A stretch of 34,099 nucleotides of DNA from Microvirga lupini (GTDB taxonomy: Bacteria > Pseudomonadota > Alphaproteobacteria > Rhizobiales > Beijerinckiaceae). The first letter of the stretch is position 1. Every line of letters begins with the position of its first letter. The notes beneath the pieces are model-generated. The model worked only from the letters and a program-made list of their open reading frames with translations, ran no database searches and was not told the DNA's origin. Below are positions 1 to 8,811 of this stretch, piece by piece. The stretch covers positions 814,407 to 848,505 of the forward strand of contig KI911965.1 of NCBI GenBank assembly GCA_000517005.1, in the 5' to 3' direction. The position numbers and the translations under genes are program-made.

Positions 1-120
1 TTCTTTGACACGCTTCCGCCGCGGAGATTGAGAATAGGCTTCAGCCAACTGATCTTTGATCTTCGGAGAGAGGATGTCATCGAGGCGGTTCGCTTCTTCC
101 GGCCGGATCTCGAGATCCAC
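1..120 (-). CDS. Possible partial ORF running off the window edge
   Basis: On the minus strand an open frame of 40 codons runs without a stop from a GTG at 118-120 to the window edge. It encodes an acidic/basic helical-looking stretch (VDLEIRPEEANRLDDILSPK and onward). There is no clear Shine-Dalgarno sequence before the GTG, and I recognise no family. It lies just downstream of the YaiI-family gene on the same strand but in another frame. It could be the N-terminus of a gene continuing outside the window, or chance coding. Confidence 0.25.
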   Translation of the reverse strand, partial: MDLEIRPEEANRLDDILSPKIKDQLAEAYSQSPRRKRVKE

Positions 121-142
121 GTTATTAAAACAAGTACTGGGG

Positions 143-625
143 TTAGTGCTCACCAAAACCCGCGCGCTTGAGCCGGTTGATCGCCACGTCGAGCGCCGAA
201 AGGAAAGCCGAGCGGTCCTTCTGTGAAAACGGTCTCGGCCCGCCGGACACCTCGCCCATGGCGCGCAGGTCCTCCATCAGGTTACGGGTGGCGAGCGCCA
301 TGCCGATGGAGGCTTCCGTGAAGGGCTTTCCGGTCGGGCCGATCACCTCGGCGCCTACTTTCACGCAGCGGCTCGCCAGGGGAATGTCGGCGGTGATCAC
401 GATGGCGCCGCGCCGGGCACGCTCGGCGATCCAGTCGTCGGCCGCGTCGAAGCCTGAGCTCACCACGACGCGCTCGATCAGCGGATCCTGCGGCACCTGG
501 AGAAAAGCGTTCGAGACCACGAAGACCTTGACCCGGTGGCGCTCGGCGACGCGATAGATCTCGGGCTTCACCGGACAGGCATCCGCATCCACATAGATGG
601 TGATCGCTTGAGGTGTCTCGGTCAT
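143..625 (-). CDS. YaiI/YqxD family protein (DUF188, PIN-like fold)
   Basis: This 160-residue protein has the full set of DUF188 motifs: [10 protein letters not shown] near residues 11-20, VITADIPLA near 75-83 and the C-terminal [18 protein letters not shown] near 129-146. The length matches the family (about 150 residues). The conserved acidic residues suggest a PIN-like, possibly nucleic-acid-cleaving fold, but no specific substrate is established for the family. The ATG at 623-625 places the conserved first beta strand directly after the start. It is divergent from the Rid-family gene, with about 90 bases between them. Family assignment is firm; function is unknown. Confidence 0.9.
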   Translation of the reverse strand: MTETPQAITIYVDADACPVKPEIYRVAERHRVKVFVVSNAFLQVPQDPLIERVVVSSGFDAADDWIAERARRGAIVITADIPLASRCVKVGAEVIGPTGKPFTEASIGMALATRNLMEDLRAMGEVSGGPRPFSQKDRSAFLSALDVAINRLKRAGFGEH

Positions 626-717
626 AGGCCATTTATTCCTTCTTGGGCATTCTCTGTCCGTCCATCGGACCTATCGTGACGTCCGGGCGGATGCGCGGTC
701 AGACAAGGGAGAAAACG

Positions 718-1104
718 ATGATGAACAAGCGTCATCTCAATGCGTCCGATGCCGCCGATCTGGCAACGGGTTATTCGCAGATCGTCGAAGTCAGCAACGC
801 CACGCGGACGGCCTATATCAGCGGTCAGATACCGATGACACAGGATGGCGTGGTGCCGGAAACCTTCCGGGAGCAGTGCCTGCTCGTCTGGCGCAACATC
901 GAGGCTCAACTGAGAGCTGCCGACATGTCCCTGGACAACCTGGTCAAGGTGACGATCTTCCTGTCGGACCGGAAATACAGCGCTGAAAACAGAGCGATCA
1001 GACGGGAGATCCTGGGCGAGAAAGCGCCTGCCCTGACGGTTATCATCACCGGGATCTTCGACGAAGCCTGGCTTCTGGAGATCGAAGCCGTTGCGATGGC
1101 GTAA
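718..1104 (+). CDS. RidA/YjgF/YER057c/UK114 (Rid) family protein
   Basis: This 128-residue protein has the Rid fold signature: the YISGQIPMTQDG segment (residues 33-44), QCLLVWRNIEAQLRAADMS (53-71), LVKVTIFLSD (75-84) and a C-terminal EIEAVA (121-126). RidA itself hydrolyses reactive enamine/imine intermediates of PLP enzymes. The Arg that holds the substrate carboxylate in RidA lies in a PAR motif just before the last strands; here that segment reads PALTV, with Leu106 in the Arg position. This matches the Rid subfamilies that lack imine deaminase activity, so RidA-type activity should not be assumed. AGGGAG at 706-711 sits 6 bases before the first ATG (718); a second ATG at 721 is an alternative start. 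Confidence 0.88.
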   Translation: MMNKRHLNASDAADLATGYSQIVEVSNATRTAYISGQIPMTQDGVVPETFREQCLLVWRNIEAQLRAADMSLDNLVKVTIFLSDRKYSAENRAIRREILGEKAPALTVIITGIFDEAWLLEIEAVAMA

Positions 1105-1138
1105 AACCTCACGCACCGAATCCTTTTGAGGAATAACC

Positions 1139-2482
1139 TTGACCCCTCGATCCCGAATCCGCGCCGCTCTGGGCCTGATCGACTCCTTACGCACGACGCC
1201 TGTCCTGAGCGATGCGACGCACCGCCTGATCCGCGAGGCGGATACGGGCGCGCTGCAGCGGGCGGGACTGGCGCGCATGGTCACCGCGGGGCTGCTGCTG
1301 CTGGCCGTGATTGTCACTACGGCAAACGTCGAGCTCACCAACCCGATGGCCCTCAAGCAGATCTGGGCCGCAGAGTTGACCCTGGTGCTGTTCGGATCCC
1401 TCGGCTGGGTCGGTGCCTGGCTCGCCTCGAAGCGGATCGGCATCGAAAAACTGCCGGTCATCACCGCCATTCTCGATGCGTGCCTCGTTCTCGGCAATCT
1501 CGCCTATACCCATTGGGGTCTGGGCATTCCCGGCAGCCTCTTTGCGGTGTTTCCAGTCGCCTGGGTCGTCCCGATCACCATGGCGGCGGCGGCGATCCAT
1601 TACCAGCCGAAGCTCCAGGCCTTCGTGGCCGCCATCTATGTCGTCGGCCTTTCGCTTCTCGCTTACGGCGGCGGATATTTGAGTCCTGCGGAGCGCCAGC
1701 AGGACCTGTCCGAGATCATCGGCGTGTTTTCACCACAGGCCAATCTGGTCCGCCTCGTCATGGTCTTTGCCGCCGCCCTGATCCTGATCCTTGTCGCACG
1801 GCAGGGCCGGCTGATGCTGGAGCGGGCCGTGCGCGAGACGACCCTGCGCGTGACGCTCACCCGCTACCTGCCGCGCGAACTCGCGCCGATCCTCACCGAC
1901 CAAGCCTTCGCCTCCCTGCGTCAGGGACGGCGCATTCCGGTGACGCTGCTCTTTGTCGACATCCGTGCCTCGACCAGCTTCGGCGAGACCATGGAGCCGG
2001 CGCAGCTCGCCGTCTTCATCACGTCCTTCCGCCGCCGGGTCTTGCGGGCGGCCTCCCGGCATGGCGGCGTCATCGACAAGTTCACCGGTGACGGGGCCCT
2101 CATCCTCTTCGGGGTGCCAGGGGCGCGGGACGACGATGCACGCCGGGCGCTCGCCTGCGGCCGCACCCTTTTGAGCCTGATCGAACGCTGGAACGCCAAG
2201 CGCGGCTTCAACCCGCCGGTGCGCCTCGGCATCGGCATTCATACCGGCGACGTGTTCTGCGGCGTGGTGGGCGACGAGAGCCGGCTCGAATTCACGGTGG
2301 TCGGCGAGACGGTCAACATCGCCTCGCGCATCGAGCAGGCGACGAAGAATGCCGGCTGCGAACTCCTGGCCTCGCAGGAAACCGTGGCGGCGGCGGGTGA
2401 GGAGGATCTCTGGACGGAAGTGGAGTGCGAACCCTTGCCGGGCGTCACCCGCAGGATGGTGCTGCTGAAGCCGGTGGGGTGA
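1139..2482 (+). CDS. Membrane-anchored class III adenylate cyclase
   Basis: The 447-residue protein should make cAMP from ATP at the inner membrane. Residues 45-235 hold about six hydrophobic segments. The C-terminal half is a class III nucleotide cyclase domain starting at VTLLFVDIRAST. The two metal-binding Asp are D274 and D318 (in DKFTGDG), the adenine-selecting pair is K314 and T386 (EFTVVGE), and the transition-state Asn/Arg are N393 and R397 (VNIASR). All catalytic positions are therefore present, and the Lys/Thr pair favours ATP over GTP. The start is a TTG at 1139, chosen because GAGGA lies 6 bases upstream at 1128-1132 and no ATG fits. The six-helix membrane part probably senses or anchors, but its signal is unknown. 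Confidence 0.9.
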   Translation: MTPRSRIRAALGLIDSLRTTPVLSDATHRLIREADTGALQRAGLARMVTAGLLLLAVIVTTANVELTNPMALKQIWAAELTLVLFGSLGWVGAWLASKRIGIEKLPVITAILDACLVLGNLAYTHWGLGIPGSLFAVFPVAWVVPITMAAAAIHYQPKLQAFVAAIYVVGLSLLAYGGGYLSPAERQQDLSEIIGVFSPQANLVRLVMVFAAALILILVARQGRLMLERAVRETTLRVTLTRYLPRELAPILTDQAFASLRQGRRIPVTLLFVDIRASTSFGETMEPAQLAVFITSFRRRVLRAASRHGGVIDKFTGDGALILFGVPGARDDDARRALACGRTLLSLIERWNAKRGFNPPVRLGIGIHTGDVFCGVVGDESRLEFTVVGETVNIASRIEQATKNAGCELLASQETVAAAGEEDLWTEVECEPLPGVTRRMVLLKPVG

Positions 2483-2497
2483 CAATCGTATCGTTCT

Positions 2498-2587
2498 CGT
2501 CATGGCCGGGCTTGTCCCGGCCATCTCGATTAGAAAGGCGCAGCGCTTCAATCCATCGGGATCACCGGCACAAGGCCGGTGATGACG
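2498..2587. repeat. Paired palindromic REP-like element, family A
   Basis: Two GC-rich hairpin units face each other. The left one holds CATGGCCGGGCTTGTCCCGG; the right one ends with GGCACAAGGCCGGTGATGAC. The outer ends (CGTCAT...ATGACG) are inverted. Similar elements lie at 18558-18650, 20899-20931 and 33903-33993, always between genes. This element fills most of the gap between the cyclase and ispZ 3' ends and could also act as a transcriptional stop. Confidence 0.85.
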
Positions 2588-2605
2588 TGGTGTTTGAGGG
2601 AAGGT

Positions 2606-3202
2606 TTAAACCTCTTCCGCCTTCTTGATCTCGTGCCGCAGCAGCAAAGGCGTCTGTGCCAGGGCGAAGGCGATGGTGAGCGGCATGATGCCGAAGACCT
2701 TGAAGCTGACCCAGAAATCCGTGGTCTGCGTGCGCCAGACGATCTCGTTGAGCGCCGCGAGCGCGAAGAAGAACAGGGCCCAGCGCAAGGTGAGCTTGCG
2801 CCAGCCCTCCTCGTCGAGCTCGAACATGCTGTCGAGCACGATCTGGAGCAGGGGCTTGCGGAAATAGAGCCCGCCGAGCAGCACGAGCCCGAACATCGTG
2901 TTCACGATGGTGGGCTTGAGCTTGATGAAGGTCTCGTCCTGCAGGAACAGGGTGAGCCCGCCGAATACCACCACGACGATGCCGGACACCATCGGCATGA
3001 TCGGCAGCTTGCGGATGAGCCAGTAGCTGATGGCGAGCGCAATCACCGTCGCCACGATGAAGATGCCCGTGGCGGCGAAGATGCGCTGCTCTTCCGGGAA
3101 GCCGAACCGGTCCCCATAGGCATTGCCGAGGAAGAACAGGGCGAGCGGCCCGAGTTCGAGGGCGAGCTTGAGGAGGGGAGGGAGGCGCTTTTCGTCGGTC
3201 AT
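2606..3202 (-). CDS. ispZ: Inner-membrane septation protein A family (IspZ/YciB)
   Basis: This 198-residue polytopic membrane protein belongs to the YciB/IspZ family, which supports intracellular septation and cell-envelope synthesis. Hydrophobic segments lie near residues 12-25, 44-64, 70-88, 100-115, 140-156 and 165-185. Family landmarks include [19 protein letters not shown] near the N-terminus, [10 protein letters not shown] in the middle, [17 protein letters not shown] and the [10 protein letters not shown] segment near the end. Its ATG overlaps the ftsY stop in an ATGA (3199-3202), indicating translational coupling. FtsY next to IspZ is a typical alphaproteobacterial order. Confidence 0.93.
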   Translation of the reverse strand: MTDEKRLPPLLKLALELGPLALFFLGNAYGDRFGFPEEQRIFAATGIFIVATVIALAISYWLIRKLPIMPMVSGIVVVVFGGLTLFLQDETFIKLKPTIVNTMFGLVLLGGLYFRKPLLQIVLDSMFELDEEGWRKLTLRWALFFFALAALNEIVWRTQTTDFWVSFKVFGIMPLTIAFALAQTPLLLRHEIKKAEEV

Positions 3203-4539
3203 GAGGTTGCTTCTAACCCGGCGATGGCTTTTGCGAAATCCCGTGCGGTGAAAGGCTCCAGGTCCTCGACGCCTTCGCCGACCCCGATGAAATGCACCGG
3301 CAGGCGGAATTTCTCGGCCAATGCCACCAGAATGCCGCCGCGGGCCGTGCCGTCGAGCTTGGTCATGACGAGGCCCGTCACGCCCGCCGCCTTCTGGAAC
3401 AGCTCGACCTGGCTGATGGCGTTCTGGCCCACCGTGGCGTCGAGGACGAGGAGCGTGGCGTGCGGCGCGGTCGGATCGAATTTCTTCACCACGCGGACGA
3501 TCTTTTCGAGCTCGGCCATGAGTCCGGCCTTGTTCTGCAGGCGACCCGCCGTGTCGATGAGGAGAACATCGGAACCGTTCGCCTTGGCTTCCTGCAATGC
3601 GTCATAGGCAAGGCCCGCCGCATCGGCGCCCTGCTCGCGAGCGAGAACCGGCGCGCCGACCCGCTCGCCCCAGACCTTCAGCTGCTCGATGGCGGCGGCG
3701 CGGAAGGTGTCGCCAGCCGCCAGCATCACTTTCAGACCCTGCTGTCGGAATTTCTGGGAGAGCTTGCCGATGGTGGTCGTCTTGCCCGCCCCGTTCACGC
3801 CGACCATGAGAATGACGAAGGGCTTTTTCGACCGGTCGATGGCGAGCGCCTGGGCAGCCGGTTGGAGCGTTTTCTCCACTTCGCCCGCCAGAATGGCTTT
3901 CACCTCCTGGGGCGAGATCTCCTTGTTGTATCGGCCCGACGCGATCGCTTCCGTGATCCGCATGGCGGCCGGCACGCCAAGATCGGCCTGGACCAGGGCG
4001 TCCTCCAGTTCCTCGAGGGTGGCATCGTCGAGCTTGCGCTTGGTGAAGAGGCCGGTCACGCTTTCCGACAGGGACGAGGAGGTGCGGCGCATGCCCTCCG
4101 TCAGGCGCTGCCACCAGCCGCGAGCCGCGGCGGGCTTGGTTCTCGGGGCAGGAGACGGAAGCACCTCGGTGGGAGCCGGTTCAGGGGCTGCCAAGTCCGC
4201 GGCTGCCATGTCGGGGCGCAGCTCGGGACCCGTCTCGGTGACGATGCGCGGCAACGGCTCCTGCGGGTTGGTGCCCTCGGGATCCAGTCCCTCCACGGGT
4301 TGGAGATCCGCCCCGGCCAGCTCCGGCGGCACCTTGTTCTCCTCCGCCGTATCGGGGGAGGCATCGGTCACGGTCGGGGGAGCAGCCGTGAGATCATCCG
4401 CAGCCGTCGCGGGCGGGGAGGGCATCGCCTCCGGCTCGCCGCCGGCCTGCGGAAACTCCGGCGCCGGTGCAGGGGCTTCAGCCTTGCGCCTGAACAGACG
4501 GGAAAGGAATCCGGGCTTGTCGGGCTTGGTGTCGGCCAT
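3199..4539 (-). CDS. ftsY: Signal recognition particle receptor FtsY
   Basis: FtsY (446 residues) is the SRP receptor GTPase; it docks Ffh-bound ribosomes at the membrane. Residues 20-140 form an acidic, Pro/Ala-rich A domain. Residues 142-170 ([16 protein letters not shown] and onward) form the amphipathic membrane-targeting region at the start of the N domain. The G domain carries the P-loop GVNGAGKT (247-254), then [11 protein letters not shown], the LLIDTAGR motif, [10 protein letters not shown] and the closing [12 protein letters not shown]. The ATG at 4537-4539 gives the normal lysine-rich N-terminus. The gene is coupled to ispZ downstream and divergent, by 65 bases, from a pseudouridine synthase. 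In many relatives mtaB lies directly upstream; here the pseudouridine synthase and a repeat intervene. Confidence 0.97.
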   Translation of the reverse strand: MADTKPDKPGFLSRLFRRKAEAPAPAPEFPQAGGEPEAMPSPPATAADDLTAAPPTVTDASPDTAEENKVPPELAGADLQPVEGLDPEGTNPQEPLPRIVTETGPELRPDMAAADLAAPEPAPTEVLPSPAPRTKPAAARGWWQRLTEGMRRTSSSLSESVTGLFTKRKLDDATLEELEDALVQADLGVPAAMRITEAIASGRYNKEISPQEVKAILAGEVEKTLQPAAQALAIDRSKKPFVILMVGVNGAGKTTTIGKLSQKFRQQGLKVMLAAGDTFRAAAIEQLKVWGERVGAPVLAREQGADAAGLAYDALQEAKANGSDVLLIDTAGRLQNKAGLMAELEKIVRVVKKFDPTAPHATLLVLDATVGQNAISQVELFQKAAGVTGLVMTKLDGTARGGILVALAEKFRLPVHFIGVGEGVEDLEPFTARDFAKAIAGLEATS

Positions 4540-4604
4540 GGTCTCGCTTTGCCTTATGAACGCTGTGCTTGATTTAATGCGGATGCCTCGATAGCCGAGG
4601 CGTC

Positions 4605-5318
4605 ATGAATGCGGAAGAGATAGTAAGCCGATTGCTCTATCGCGATGCCCTGATGCTCGTGATCGACAAGCCCGCCGGTCTGCCGGTGCATCCCGGCCCC
4701 AAGGGCGGCGAGACTTTGTTCCATCATCTCGACGCCCTCTGCTTCGGTTTGCCGCGCCGTCCGGAAGCCGCGCACCGTCTCGACAAGGACACCTCCGGCT
4801 GTCTTGTGCTCGGCCGTCACCCCAAGGCCATCGCCCGTCTCAACGACCTTTTCCGCAGGAACGAGGTCGACAAGGTCTATTGGGCCGTGGTCGAGGGCGG
4901 GCCTCACGACGACGAAGGCGAGATCGATCTTCCACTCGCGCCGAAATCGCCGGACCGCGGCTGGTGGATGAAGGTGGACCCCAAGGGCCAGCCCTCGCTG
5001 ACGAAGTGGAGGGTTTTAGGGCAGGGCGAGGGCCTGACCCTCCTTGAACTGCGCCCCATCACCGGCCGCACCCATCAGCTGCGGGTCCATTGCGCGGCGA
5101 TGAATTTTCCGATCCTGGGCGATCCGATCTACGGCACGGCGCCACGCTTCAACGGTCCGGGCCTGCATCTGCATGCGAGAAGCGTCACCGTGCCGCTTTA
5201 TCCGAAAAAGCCGCCGATCACAGTCGAGGCGCCGGTGCCGGAGCATATGCGGGAGCGGGTGAGAATGTGTGGTGTCATCTCGGACGGCGCAGCCGATCCA
5301 GGAGCGGGCGCAGAATAG
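4605..5318 (+). CDS. RluA-family RNA pseudouridine synthase
   Basis: This 237-residue enzyme isomerises uridine to pseudouridine in rRNA or tRNA. It shows the RluA catalytic motif AHRLDKDTSG with catalytic Asp60, the DKPAGLPVHPG segment near residues 21-31, the GRTHQLRVH motif and the LGDPIYG motif. There is no N-terminal S4 domain, and the short single-domain layout resembles RluA/TruC-like members; the target base cannot be read from the sequence. GAGG at 4597-4600 precedes the ATG. The gene is divergent from ftsY and convergent with mtaB. Confidence 0.92.
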   Translation: MNAEEIVSRLLYRDALMLVIDKPAGLPVHPGPKGGETLFHHLDALCFGLPRRPEAAHRLDKDTSGCLVLGRHPKAIARLNDLFRRNEVDKVYWAVVEGGPHDDEGEIDLPLAPKSPDRGWWMKVDPKGQPSLTKWRVLGQGEGLTLLELRPITGRTHQLRVHCAAMNFPILGDPIYGTAPRFNGPGLHLHARSVTVPLYPKKPPITVEAPVPEHMRERVRMCGVISDGAADPGAGAE

Positions 5319-5336
5319 CGTGCTGGAGCCACAACA

Positions 5337-5442
5337 CTGTCATTCCCGCGGAGGCGGGAATCCATAACCTCTGACGGCGCCGAGTCTGGAGCTAGCAGTG
5401 TTTATGGATTCCGGGCTCCGCTGCGCGGCCCCGGAATGACAG
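5337..5442. repeat. Long inverted-repeat element, family B
   Basis: The ends are CTGTCATTCC and its inverse GGAATGACAG. The left arm continues as a small hairpin (CCCGCGGAGGCGGG), and both arms end in ATCCATAA/TTATGGAT. The central 40 bases are unpaired. It lies in the 184-base gap between the convergent pseudouridine synthase and mtaB genes. I see no protein signal inside it. Confidence 0.85.
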
Positions 5443-5460
5443 CGTTTTATTCTGCCAACG

Positions 5461-5498
5461 AACCCGGATCTTCGCTGCACTCTGTCCGAGATGATCGG
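5461..5498. repeat. Single arm of repeat family C
   Basis: The stretch CCCGGATCTTCGCTGCACTC followed by a TGTCCGAGATGATC-like end matches one arm of the complete element at 11373-11474. It abuts the 3' end of mtaB. The partner arm is missing, so this looks like a decayed copy. Confidence 0.6.
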
Positions 5499-5502
5499 TT
5501 TG

Positions 5503-6756
5503 TCACGCCGCCAGCAATTCCTTGCCGTCATGCCCGGCAATGGTGACAGGAACGATCTCTCCGGGCTGCACTTCGCCAGCAAACCGCACAAGCGTGAAGC
5601 CCTCCGTGCGGCCGAGCTGGTTCGTCTCGATCAGCACGTTGCGGCGTGCGCCGACTTCCGCGCCGAGATGCTTCAGCAAGGCGGCCTCGCCCTTTTCGCG
5701 CAGACGACGGGCGCGATCCTTCACCACGTCGCGGGCGACCTGCGGCATGCGCGCAGCCGGCGTGCCGGGGCGCGGCGAGAACGGGAAGACATGGAGATGG
5801 GTCAGGCCGCATTCCTCAACGATGTCGAGGGAGCGGGAAAACATCTCCTCGGTCTCGGTCGGAAAGCCCGCGATGATGTCGGCGCCGAACACCATGTCGG
5901 GACGCAGCTTCTTCACCTCTTCGCAGAAGCGGATCGCATCCTTGCGCAGGTGGCGGCGCTTCATGCGCTTCAGCACCATGTCGTCGCCGGCCTGGAGCGA
6001 GAGATGCAGATGCGGCATCAGGCGGCTCTCGCTGGCGATCACGTCGAGGAGATCGTCGTCCGCCTCGACCGAGTCGATGGAGGAGATGCGAAGCCGCTCC
6101 AGCTCCGGCACGTGGCGCAAGAGGCTTTTCACCATGGTGCCGAGCTTCGGCTCGCCGGGCAGGTCCTTGCCGTAGCTGGTGATGTCGACGCCGGTGAGAA
6201 CCACCTCGCGCGAGCCGTGCTCCACGAGGGTTCGCACCTGCTCCACCACCGCGCCCATGGGCACGGAGCGGGAATTGCCGCGGCCGTAGGGAATGATGCA
6301 GAAGGTGCAGCGGTGATCGCAGCCGTTCTGCACCTGCACGAAGGCGCGCGTGCGCCCGCGCATGCCGTCGATGAGATGCACGGCGGTTTCCTTCACCGCC
6401 ATGATGTCATTGACGAGAACTTTTTCGCTCGTGCCGACGCCGAAATCGCGCAGGCCGGCCCAGGTCTCGGCCTTCATCTTCTCGTGGTTGCCGACGACTT
6501 GGCTGACCTCCGGCATGGCCGCGAAGGTTTCGGGCTCGACTTGAGCGGCGCAGCCCGTCACGATGATGCGGGCATTCGGCTTCTCGCGGGCGAGCTTGCG
6601 GATCGACTGGCGCGCCTGGCGCGTCGCCTCGCCGGTGACGGCGCAGGTGTTGACGATCACGACCTCGCCGAGACCCGCCTCTTCCGCATGGCGCTGCATG
6701 GCCTCCGACTCGTAGGTGTTAAGCCGGCAGCCGAAGGTGACGACCTCGATTGCCAT
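5503..6756 (-). CDS. mtaB: tRNA (N6-threonylcarbamoyladenosine-37-C2) methylthiotransferase MtaB
   Basis: This 417-residue radical-SAM enzyme adds a methylthio group to t6A37 of ANN-decoding tRNAs. The N-terminal UPF0004 domain has three Cys for the auxiliary cluster: C10 (FGCRLNTYESEAM), C38 (VNTCAVT) and C69 (TGCAAQ). The radical-SAM cluster motif is C146-x3-C150-x2-C153 (NGCDHRCTFC). A TRAM-like C-terminal region (GRTEGFTLVRF) binds RNA. The FGCRLNTYE signature favours MtaB over MiaB. The start is the ATG at 6754-6756, which overlaps the dapF stop (ATGA) and lies directly before the conserved strand; a longer upstream reading would be a dapF shadow. Confidence 0.93.
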   Translation of the reverse strand: MAIEVVTFGCRLNTYESEAMQRHAEEAGLGEVVIVNTCAVTGEATRQARQSIRKLAREKPNARIIVTGCAAQVEPETFAAMPEVSQVVGNHEKMKAETWAGLRDFGVGTSEKVLVNDIMAVKETAVHLIDGMRGRTRAFVQVQNGCDHRCTFCIIPYGRGNSRSVPMGAVVEQVRTLVEHGSREVVLTGVDITSYGKDLPGEPKLGTMVKSLLRHVPELERLRISSIDSVEADDDLLDVIASESRLMPHLHLSLQAGDDMVLKRMKRRHLRKDAIRFCEEVKKLRPDMVFGADIIAGFPTETEEMFSRSLDIVEECGLTHLHVFPFSPRPGTPAARMPQVARDVVKDRARRLREKGEAALLKHLGAEVGARRNVLIETNQLGRTEGFTLVRFAGEVQPGEIVPVTIAGHDGKELLAA

Positions 6757-7640
6757 CAGGCCACCTCGGCAAAGAGGGCAGGCGAGAAGGTGCCCTCGTG
6801 CTCCAGCTCGGTCGGGCCGGTCATGAGCACGTGGTCGTCGCTCTCGCGCCATTCGATGATGAGATCGCCGCCGGGAAGCGTCACCACGGCTTTGCGGCCG
6901 GTGAGCCCCTTGCGCGCAGCCGCCACGAGAGCCGCGCAGGCGGCCGAGCCGCAGGCGCGTGTCGCGCCGGCGCCGCGTTCCCAGACGCGCAAGATGATAT
7001 GCTCGGGGCTCGTGACCTGGGCGAAGGAAATGTTGGCGCGCTCCGGAAAGACCGGATCGTGCTCGAATTTCGGCCCGATGGCGGCGAGGTCATAGACTTG
7101 GGCATCCTCGACCCAGAAGATGGCATGGGGATTGCCCATGCTGACTACTGAGGGTCCCTGCAGCTCGGGCGCCTCGGGCAGCCTGGTCTCAACGGCGATT
7201 GTGCGGGTATCCGGGTAGGGATCACGCAGGGGGATCTCGTTCCAGGCGAGGCGCGGCGGGCCCATGTCGACGGTAAACACCGTGTCCGAGACACGCTCCA
7301 CCGGCAAAAGCCCGGCCTTGGTTTCGAGCACCAGATCGCCCTCGACCGGGCGGCTCATGACCGGGTCGGCGGTCATCGCCCAGGCGACGCAGCGGGTGCC
7401 GTTGCCGCAGGCGCCGGATTCCGAGCCGTCCGTGTTGTAGATGCGCATATAGGCGTCGGTGCCCGGCGTGACGGGATCGTGCAGCACCATGAGCTGATCG
7501 AAGCGCGAGCGCGGATCGGCCGCGATGGCGCGCGCTTCCGCCGCGCTCACGCGATGGGCGGAGCCGCGCAGATCGAGCACGGTGATCTCGTTGCCGAGAC
7601 CGTTCATTTTCAGGAAGCGGCTGTTCGAAAGGGCACTCAT
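6756..7640 (-). CDS. dapF: Diaminopimelate epimerase
   Basis: DapF (294 residues) interconverts LL- and meso-diaminopimelate in lysine and peptidoglycan synthesis. Both catalytic Cys are present: C78 in [11 protein letters not shown] and C230 in [12 protein letters not shown]. The N-terminus has the family motif [11 protein letters not shown] at residues 9-19, and NTDGSESG precedes the first Cys. The ATG at 7638-7640 is chosen because it puts FLKMNG at its usual position; a start farther upstream would add unconserved residues. Its stop overlaps the mtaB start, so the two are coupled. The pathway enzyme Asd is encoded near the end of the window. Confidence 0.96.
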   Translation of the reverse strand: MSALSNSRFLKMNGLGNEITVLDLRGSAHRVSAAEARAIAADPRSRFDQLMVLHDPVTPGTDAYMRIYNTDGSESGACGNGTRCVAWAMTADPVMSRPVEGDLVLETKAGLLPVERVSDTVFTVDMGPPRLAWNEIPLRDPYPDTRTIAVETRLPEAPELQGPSVVSMGNPHAIFWVEDAQVYDLAAIGPKFEHDPVFPERANISFAQVTSPEHIILRVWERGAGATRACGSAACAALVAAARKGLTGRKAVVTLPGGDLIIEWRESDDHVLMTGPTELEHEGTFSPALFAEVA

Positions 7641-7707
7641 GCGGGCGTATATGGCAAAAAAACCCGGAAATCGCGAGAGGGATCGCGTCATCGTGCGGCA
7701 ATATCGT

Positions 7708-8445
7708 CTAAAAGGCCTGCACGATCCGGGGGATGCTGGTCACGATGATGAGCAGGCCCACCGCCACCATCAGGGGCCGGGTCGGCACCCGGCTGACCAC
7801 GAAACCGCCGAGCGGAGCCGCCAGGACACCGCCGGCAATCAGGCCTGTTGCCGAACTCAGCTCCGACCAGCCCAGGCTCACGATGAAGGTCGCGGATATC
7901 ACCGATGTGACGAGAAACTCCGTTAGGTTCGTGGAACCGATCACCTGCCGGGGGGCGTGTCCCCGCCCGATCAGGGAGCTCGTGACGATGGGGCCCCATC
8001 CGCCCCCACCCATGGCGTCGAGCAGGCCGCCGCCGGCGCCGATCCACGGCACCATCCAGTCCCGCACCTCCCGCGGCCAGAGCGGGCGGAAGGCCTTGAA
8101 GACGATGTAGAGGCCGATCACCATGAGATAGGCCGAGACCAGGGGCTGGATCGTTTTCGCGTCGATATTGGCGAGGATGAAGGCGCCGATGGCCCCCCCG
8201 ACCATGCCAGCCGGCGCCAGCCGGGCCACGAGACGCCAGTTCACGTTGCGGTGGATCACATGCGAGGCGCCGGAAGCCGCGGTGGTGAAGATCTCCGTCA
8301 CGTGAGTCACGGCACTGGCCGTCGCCGGGGGGACGCCGAAGGCCAGCAGGCTTGTGGTCGAGAGCACCCCGAAGGCCATGCCGAGCGCTCCATCGACGAG
8401 CTGGGCTCCGAAGCCGATCAGCGCAAAAATCAGAAAATCTTCCAT
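7708..8445 (-). CDS. TauE/SafE family sulfite/anion exporter-like permease
   Basis: This 245-residue membrane protein belongs to the TauE/SafE (DUF81) family of putative sulfite or organosulfonate exporters. It shows the two-half architecture of the family, with about seven to eight hydrophobic segments, an N-terminal [29 protein letters not shown] after the second helix, and the mid-protein [15 protein letters not shown] motif opening the second half. The ATG at 8443-8445 gives the usual family length; upstream in-frame codons would add an unconserved tail. It lies 67 bases upstream of dapF on the same strand. The substrate is inferred from the family only. A sulfite-oxidase-like gene lies far away in the window, so linkage is not informative. 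Confidence 0.85.
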   Translation of the reverse strand: MEDFLIFALIGFGAQLVDGALGMAFGVLSTTSLLAFGVPPATASAVTHVTEIFTTAASGASHVIHRNVNWRLVARLAPAGMVGGAIGAFILANIDAKTIQPLVSAYLMVIGLYIVFKAFRPLWPREVRDWMVPWIGAGGGLLDAMGGGGWGPIVTSSLIGRGHAPRQVIGSTNLTEFLVTSVISATFIVSLGWSELSSATGLIAGGVLAAPLGGFVVSRVPTRPLMVAVGLLIIVTSIPRIVQAF

Positions 8446-8594
8446 TCCTGGGACTGCCTCAACGGGGATGGCGATGGCTTGAGCATAGGCCAGTGGCTTG
8501 ACGTTCGCAGAGAGCGTTAAGCTCCCGACCAGAGGATTTTTTGTGCATCCCATGAATGGATGGCCTGCTGCAATCCGTCCTCCACAGAAGCTCA

Positions 8595-8642
8595 AGCATC
8601 GGACCCGAAAGTGGACGCCACTTTCGGGATTTATCCGATGCT
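8595..8642. repeat. Perfect-core palindrome, family D
   Basis: The core is CCCGAAAGTGG-acg-CCACTTTCGGG (8604-8628), an 11-base perfect stem with a 3-base loop, flanked by AGCATCGGA and TCCGATGCT. It lies in the 366-base gap between the TauE/SafE gene and the secreted GyrI-like gene. Short open frames across it have no family signal. Confidence 0.85.
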
Positions 8643-8655
8643 CGCTTTCTTAAGC

Positions 8656-8726
8656 GGCGCATCGTTGGAGCGGAACCGGAGGTCCGCGTCAGCGAAAACC
8701 GGAACCACTTTTCCGCACGATGCGCC
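8656..8726. repeat. Second inverted repeat of the 8.5-8.8 kb gap
   Basis: GGCGCATCGT at 8656-8665 is exactly inverted as ACGATGCGCC at 8717-8726. The interior holds GAAAACCGGAACCACTTTTC, which resembles half of the neighbouring palindrome. It probably belongs to the same mobile palindrome family. The rest of the gap (8446-8594 and 8727-8811) holds nothing I can name beyond presumed divergent promoters. Confidence 0.7.
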
Positions 8727-8811
8727 AGCGGACGGCCTCGCCGCTGCAACAAAACACCCTTATGGTGCTGCACCCTATCTCTTCGTGATTCGCGGGTGAG
8801 GCGTCCTTCTC

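Noticed and set aside
3292-4572. Long plus-strand open frame opposite ftsY
   Set aside because: It mirrors the high third-position GC of ftsY and has an unlikely His/Arg/Gly-rich composition.
5491-7095. Long plus-strand open frame opposite mtaB and dapF
   Set aside because: It runs antisense across two certain genes and has shadow composition.
8560-8799. 79-codon frame between the TauE/SafE and GyrI-like genes
   Set aside because: Most of it is made of the two palindromic repeats, and there is no Shine-Dalgarno sequence or family signal.
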